Positions 60,900 through 64,000 of a stretch of DNA of 64,000 nucleotides are shown piece after piece. The translations under genes and the position numbers were made by a program. The number at the start of each line of letters is the position of its first letter. Within the stretch, counting starts at the first letter, position 1. This DNA is from Oegoconia quadripuncta (Eukaryota; Arthropoda; Insecta; Lepidoptera; Autostichidae): NCBI GenBank assembly GCA_949316235.1, contig OX438747.1:31252618-31316617 (forward strand). The letters are read 5' to 3'. Under the pieces are notes generated by a model that did not search any database, was not told where the DNA came from, and saw only the letters and a list, made by a program, of their open reading frames with translations.

Positions 60900-61300
60900 G
60901 TAGTGGTACGGCGCCTAGTGAAGATAGGCGGTGCCTTATGTGACTCTATTGCTGCCTTAGACCCTAGACTAATTACCGACTGTACCAGGCTAGCATAACC
61001 GAGTGAGAGTCACCTCCGCATCAACAGTGGTACTCTGCACAGTGCCTACGAAAGTAGACGGTGCCCAACGTGACTCTATTGCTACCTTGGACCCCAGACT
61101 AATTACCGTCGGTACCAGGCTAGCATAACCGAGTGAGAGTGACTTCCTCATCAACACTGGTACTCAGTACGGCGCCTACGAAGGTAGACGGTGCCCAACG
61201 TGACTCTATTGCTACCTTGGACCCCAGACTAATTACCGACGGTACCAGGTTAGCATAACCATGTGAGAGTCACCTCTTCAACAGTGATACACTGCAAGGC
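60900..61300 (+). repeat. K tandem repeat, three ~130-bp units, in the zinc-finger 3' region
   Basis: Units begin at about 60913, 61044 and 61174 (periods 131 and 130). Each contains GTGACTCTATTGCT, CAGACTAATTACCG, GTACCAGGCTAGCATAACC and CATCAACA(G/C)TGGTACTC. The array starts within ~15 nt of the stop codon. Confidence 0.9.
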
Positions 61301-61682
61301 TACTGATGGTGGCAATGACTCATAAAATGGTGCATCGGGTGTCCATGTACCTGCAATCTAACCTGACGGCGATCATGGCCATGATGCCATGAATGGAGAC
61401 ATGGAACTTATTTGTTATCCTGGAAAGCTCGACGCAAAAAGCTGTGAGGAGCTAGAACTAGCATGTTCACTACGACAGTGTCGGTACCTTCATATAAGCC
61501 CAAGAGGCCGGCTTGCCTTACTAAATACTCGATCAGGACTAGTTAAACAGTATAGGAAATCTTTGATTCAAACATTCGCACTTGTCAAACTGAAACGTCA
61601 TGCTTGGTGCCTATCTTATTTCATTAGCTGTGTAAAAATAACAAAAATGTTGTCGAGTTGCCCTATTTATAACATTCGTTGC

Positions 61683-61862
61683 GAACTATCATGTTCGCTG
61701 CGAGCTAGCATGTTCGCTGTGAGCTATCATGTTCTCTGCGAGCTAGCATGTTCGCTGTGAGCTATCATGTTCTCTGCGAGCTATCATGTTCGCTGCGAGC
61801 TAGCATGTTCGCTCGAGCTAGCATGTTCTCTGCGAGCTAGCATGTTCGCTGCAAGCTAGGAC
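61683..61862 (+). repeat. 19-bp minisatellite
   Basis: About nine units of GAGCTAGCATGTTCGCTGC with a recurrent GAGCTATCATGTTCTCTGC variant. A related single unit lies near 61451. Because 19 is not a multiple of 3, the overlapping frame is chance. Confidence 0.92.
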
Positions 61863-62304
61863 GTTCGCTCTCACTGATAGCGCCCTTCGCTTCTATGTCA
61901 GCTTCGACCTTGATTCGACGTCAATATATGACCAAGATATTTAAGTTATGTAATGAAGACTCAAATAAGATCTCAGTCTTGGGATCACTGTATACACGGC
62001 TAAGAGAGCAAATGCCTGTAATGGCTATAGTGCAGTAGCCAGGCTGTGCCAGTCCTTATTCTCCCAAGTTACGCTCAGTTCCGCCTATGTGACATCACCA
62101 GTTGGGTTTTACCAATTAAGTATGTATATAGTTGAATGAAATTATTCCTTTTTTTATTTTACTTTGAAATGGATGCCATAATAATAAGATAATAATTATT
62201 TATAAGTGATTTTTATACAAGAACAAAGTATATGATAGTGACAAAATTGTCTTGGAATTTTATTTGAGCAGTTCACAGAAATCTCTCGTTACCTCTTGTG
62301 TTTC

Positions 62305-62405
62305 TAAATTCTATTGAATAAATATCCTTGGACATACACAGCGCCATCAAGTTCCACACTAAACCACGAGGTTTGCATTATGGATACCAAATGGTTGATA
62401 TAAGG
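62305..62405 (-). mobile_element. SINE-C 3' fragment
   Basis: TTGGACATACACAGCGCCAT and GGATACCAAATGGTTGATAT, reversed. Confidence 0.7.
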
Positions 62406-62499
62406 AGAAAAACATGCGAAATGTATATTATAAGATGTTACATATAGTTATTTACATTTCTTAAAAGAAAATGCAAATAAAAATTTACTTACATATATT

Positions 62500-62955
62500 G
62501 ACTAATTACCGCTTGTACCAGGCTAGCAGAACCGAGCGAGTCCCCTCATCAACAGTGGCATTCTACGACGCCTACTGAAGGTTTGTTCCCAATTCTACGA
62601 TTTCCTTTACAGATTCCTGCCTCTACAAATTCCCAATTCTACTGATTCTTAATTTTACAGATTTCCAAATGTCCTGTACAATTCCCAATCGGAGAGAATC
62701 ATAATTCAACACTAAAGTAATTACCGCCGGTACCAGGCTAGCATAACCGAGCGAGAGTCAACTACTCATCAACAACTCCGGTTGTCAGAGATCAGGTGTG
62801 ATTGAGGTCAAGTACCGTTGTGCATAAAAAAAACAGTGGCATTCTACGACGCCTACTGAATGTAAGACACCCTGCGTAGTGTCTCTTAGACTCCAGACTT
62901 ATACTGCCGGTACCAGGCTAGCATAACCCAGCCAGAGTCAATTACTCATCAACAT
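62500..62955 (+). repeat. Degenerate K repeats with a SINE-A fragment
   Basis: K cores at 62507, 62717 and 62908 (GGTACCAGGCTAGCATAACC-like). At ~62777-62832, GGTTGTCAGAGATCAGGTGT ... GTGCATAAAAAAA is an internally deleted SINE-A. The array resumes at 63775 after MITE-T. Confidence 0.8.
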
Positions 62956-62958
62956 ATA

Positions 62959-63774
62959 CAGGGCGTCCCAAAGTTATGGGACATGAAGGGGAAGTACCTT
63001 AAATATCGTAGATAGTGAATTTTGCTCAAAGAAGACTTTATGTTATTTTTAAAAGTTAGTAATTCTGCATTCATAGATTTTCTAAAAATTACTTGCTTCG
63101 GCTGGGAATCGAACCGACTTAAATGTGAAAAAAAAAACACCCTACTTTTATGATGCCAATCGAAAGAATAGCTAAAAAATAATAACTCTGCCTAAGTAAC
63201 ATAGTATTTTAAAAGAAAGGAACAACATAAAATGATTGAGTCAAATTTCAAGAAAGTTATTTATTGCCGACGACGTTCGAAAAGTAGCGATATTATCATT
63301 CCAAAGATAGCATTGATTATTCGTAAATAAGTACCCACTTCATAAAATCAACAGGCAGCGGGCTCATTAAAAGATTGGCGATTTGCGTAAAACAAGAGGG
63401 ATCACATTTTGAGCATTTAATTAATTAATTTACAAAAAAATACCTACTTAATTGACTACGGCAGTTTCATGTATGTTTTTTATTTGATTAAAATGATTAT
63501 TTTCACGTTGTTCCTTTCTTTTAAAATACTATGTTACTTAGGCAGAGTTATTATTTTTTAGCTATTCTTTCGATTGGCATCATAAAAGTAGGGTGTTTTT
63601 TTTTTCACATTTGAGTCGGTTCGATTCCCAGCCGAAGCAAATAATTTTTAGAAAATCTATGAATGCAGAATTACTAACTTTTAAAAATAACATAAAGTCT
63701 TCTTTGAGCAAAATTCACTATCTACGATATTTAAGGTACTTCCCCTTCATGTCCCATAACTTTGGGACGCCCTG
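62959..63774. mobile_element. Foldback MITE family T, copy 2, complete
   Basis: 816 bp: left arm 62959-63226, right arm 63507-63774 (268 nt each, nearly identical), centre 63227-63506. TATA-type flanks. It interrupts the K-repeat array, so it is the younger insertion. Confidence 0.92.
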
Positions 63775-63890
63775 TATACCTCTAACCGGGGCGACGGGGC
63801 CTTCGTGACTCTATTACTACCTAGACTAACTGCTACTAATTACCGCTAGTACTAGACCAGCATAACCGATGAGGAGTCACTCAGTGATAA
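63775..63890 (+). repeat. K repeat, degenerate unit
   Basis: GTGACTCTATTACTACCTAG, TAATTACCGCTAGTACTAGA and CAGCATAACCGATGAGGAGT continue the array beyond the MITE. Confidence 0.7.
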
Positions 63891-63904
63891 ATAATGTTTA
63901 GGTT

Positions 63905-64000
63905 GGGGTGTGTTGTGTTTGGGTTTCCGGGTCAGTACGCTTCCACCTTCGACCTCATCTTCACTTAACATCAGGTGTGATTGAGGTCAAGTACGAACCC
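63905..64000 (+). mobile_element. SINE-A 3' end, cut by the window edge
   Basis: TGTTTGGGTTTCCGGGTCAG, ACGCTTCCACCTTCGACCTC and GATTGAGGTCAAGTACGAAC. Confidence 0.82.

Noticed and set aside
60900..61300. CRISPR-like array
   Set aside because: Units of ~130 bp are repeated over their whole length, with no spacer-repeat alternation, in an insect nuclear genome.
61389..61760. 123-codon frame upstream of and into the minisatellite
   Set aside because: It reads through a 19-bp tandem repeat whose period would shift frame, and no domain is present.

Overview
This is a gene-poor, repeat-dense stretch of an AT-rich insect nuclear genome. It is almost certainly lepidopteran: the tRNA-headed SINE families, the LINE 3' ends and the ZAD-type zinc-finger gene are all typical of moths and butterflies. 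I cannot name the species. Nothing looks bacterial, plasmid-borne or viral.

Two host genes can be reconstructed exon by exon, both on the + strand. (1) Galactose-1-phosphate uridylyltransferase (GALT, Leloir pathway): eight coding exons between 27469 and 44424, predicted 348 aa, with all splice phases consistent. (2) A ZAD plus C2H2 zinc-finger transcription factor: fourteen coding exons between 46045 and 60897, predicted 672 aa, with four ZAD cysteines and twelve finger units (one degenerate). The second gene starts about 1.6 kb after the GALT stop. One GC-rich open segment on the minus strand (18976-19404) ends in a splice-donor-like site and may be an exon of an unrecognised gene.

Layout. 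1-27.4 kb: no confirmed host gene. It holds a decayed mariner, LINE 3' ends, a foldback MITE, TA-flanked MITEs, SINEs, a 0.3-kb inverted repeat pair 4 kb apart, and microsatellites. 27.5-44.4 kb: GALT, whose introns are filled with repeats. Intron 4 carries a template-switch-like rearrangement with a second copy of the exon 4 splice donor. Intron 7 carries a 3.7-kb DNA transposon with its own intron-containing, now broken, transposase. 46-60.9 kb: the zinc-finger gene, most introns carrying SINEs, LINE tails or MITEs. 60.9-64 kb: a ~130-bp tandem repeat, a 19-bp minisatellite and a second foldback MITE. The same ~130-bp repeat lies on the opposite strand at 8 kb.

The two genes share no evident pathway: one is a cytosolic sugar-nucleotide enzyme, the other a presumed nuclear DNA-binding protein. 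The points most worth following up are the loss of two of four metal ligands in GALT, the intron 7 transposon with 21-bp TIRs and a 4-bp AATT duplication, a ~390-bp retroposon with clean target-site duplications and a fixed 5' end, 5S-rRNA-derived elements, and the fold-back and template-switch scars.
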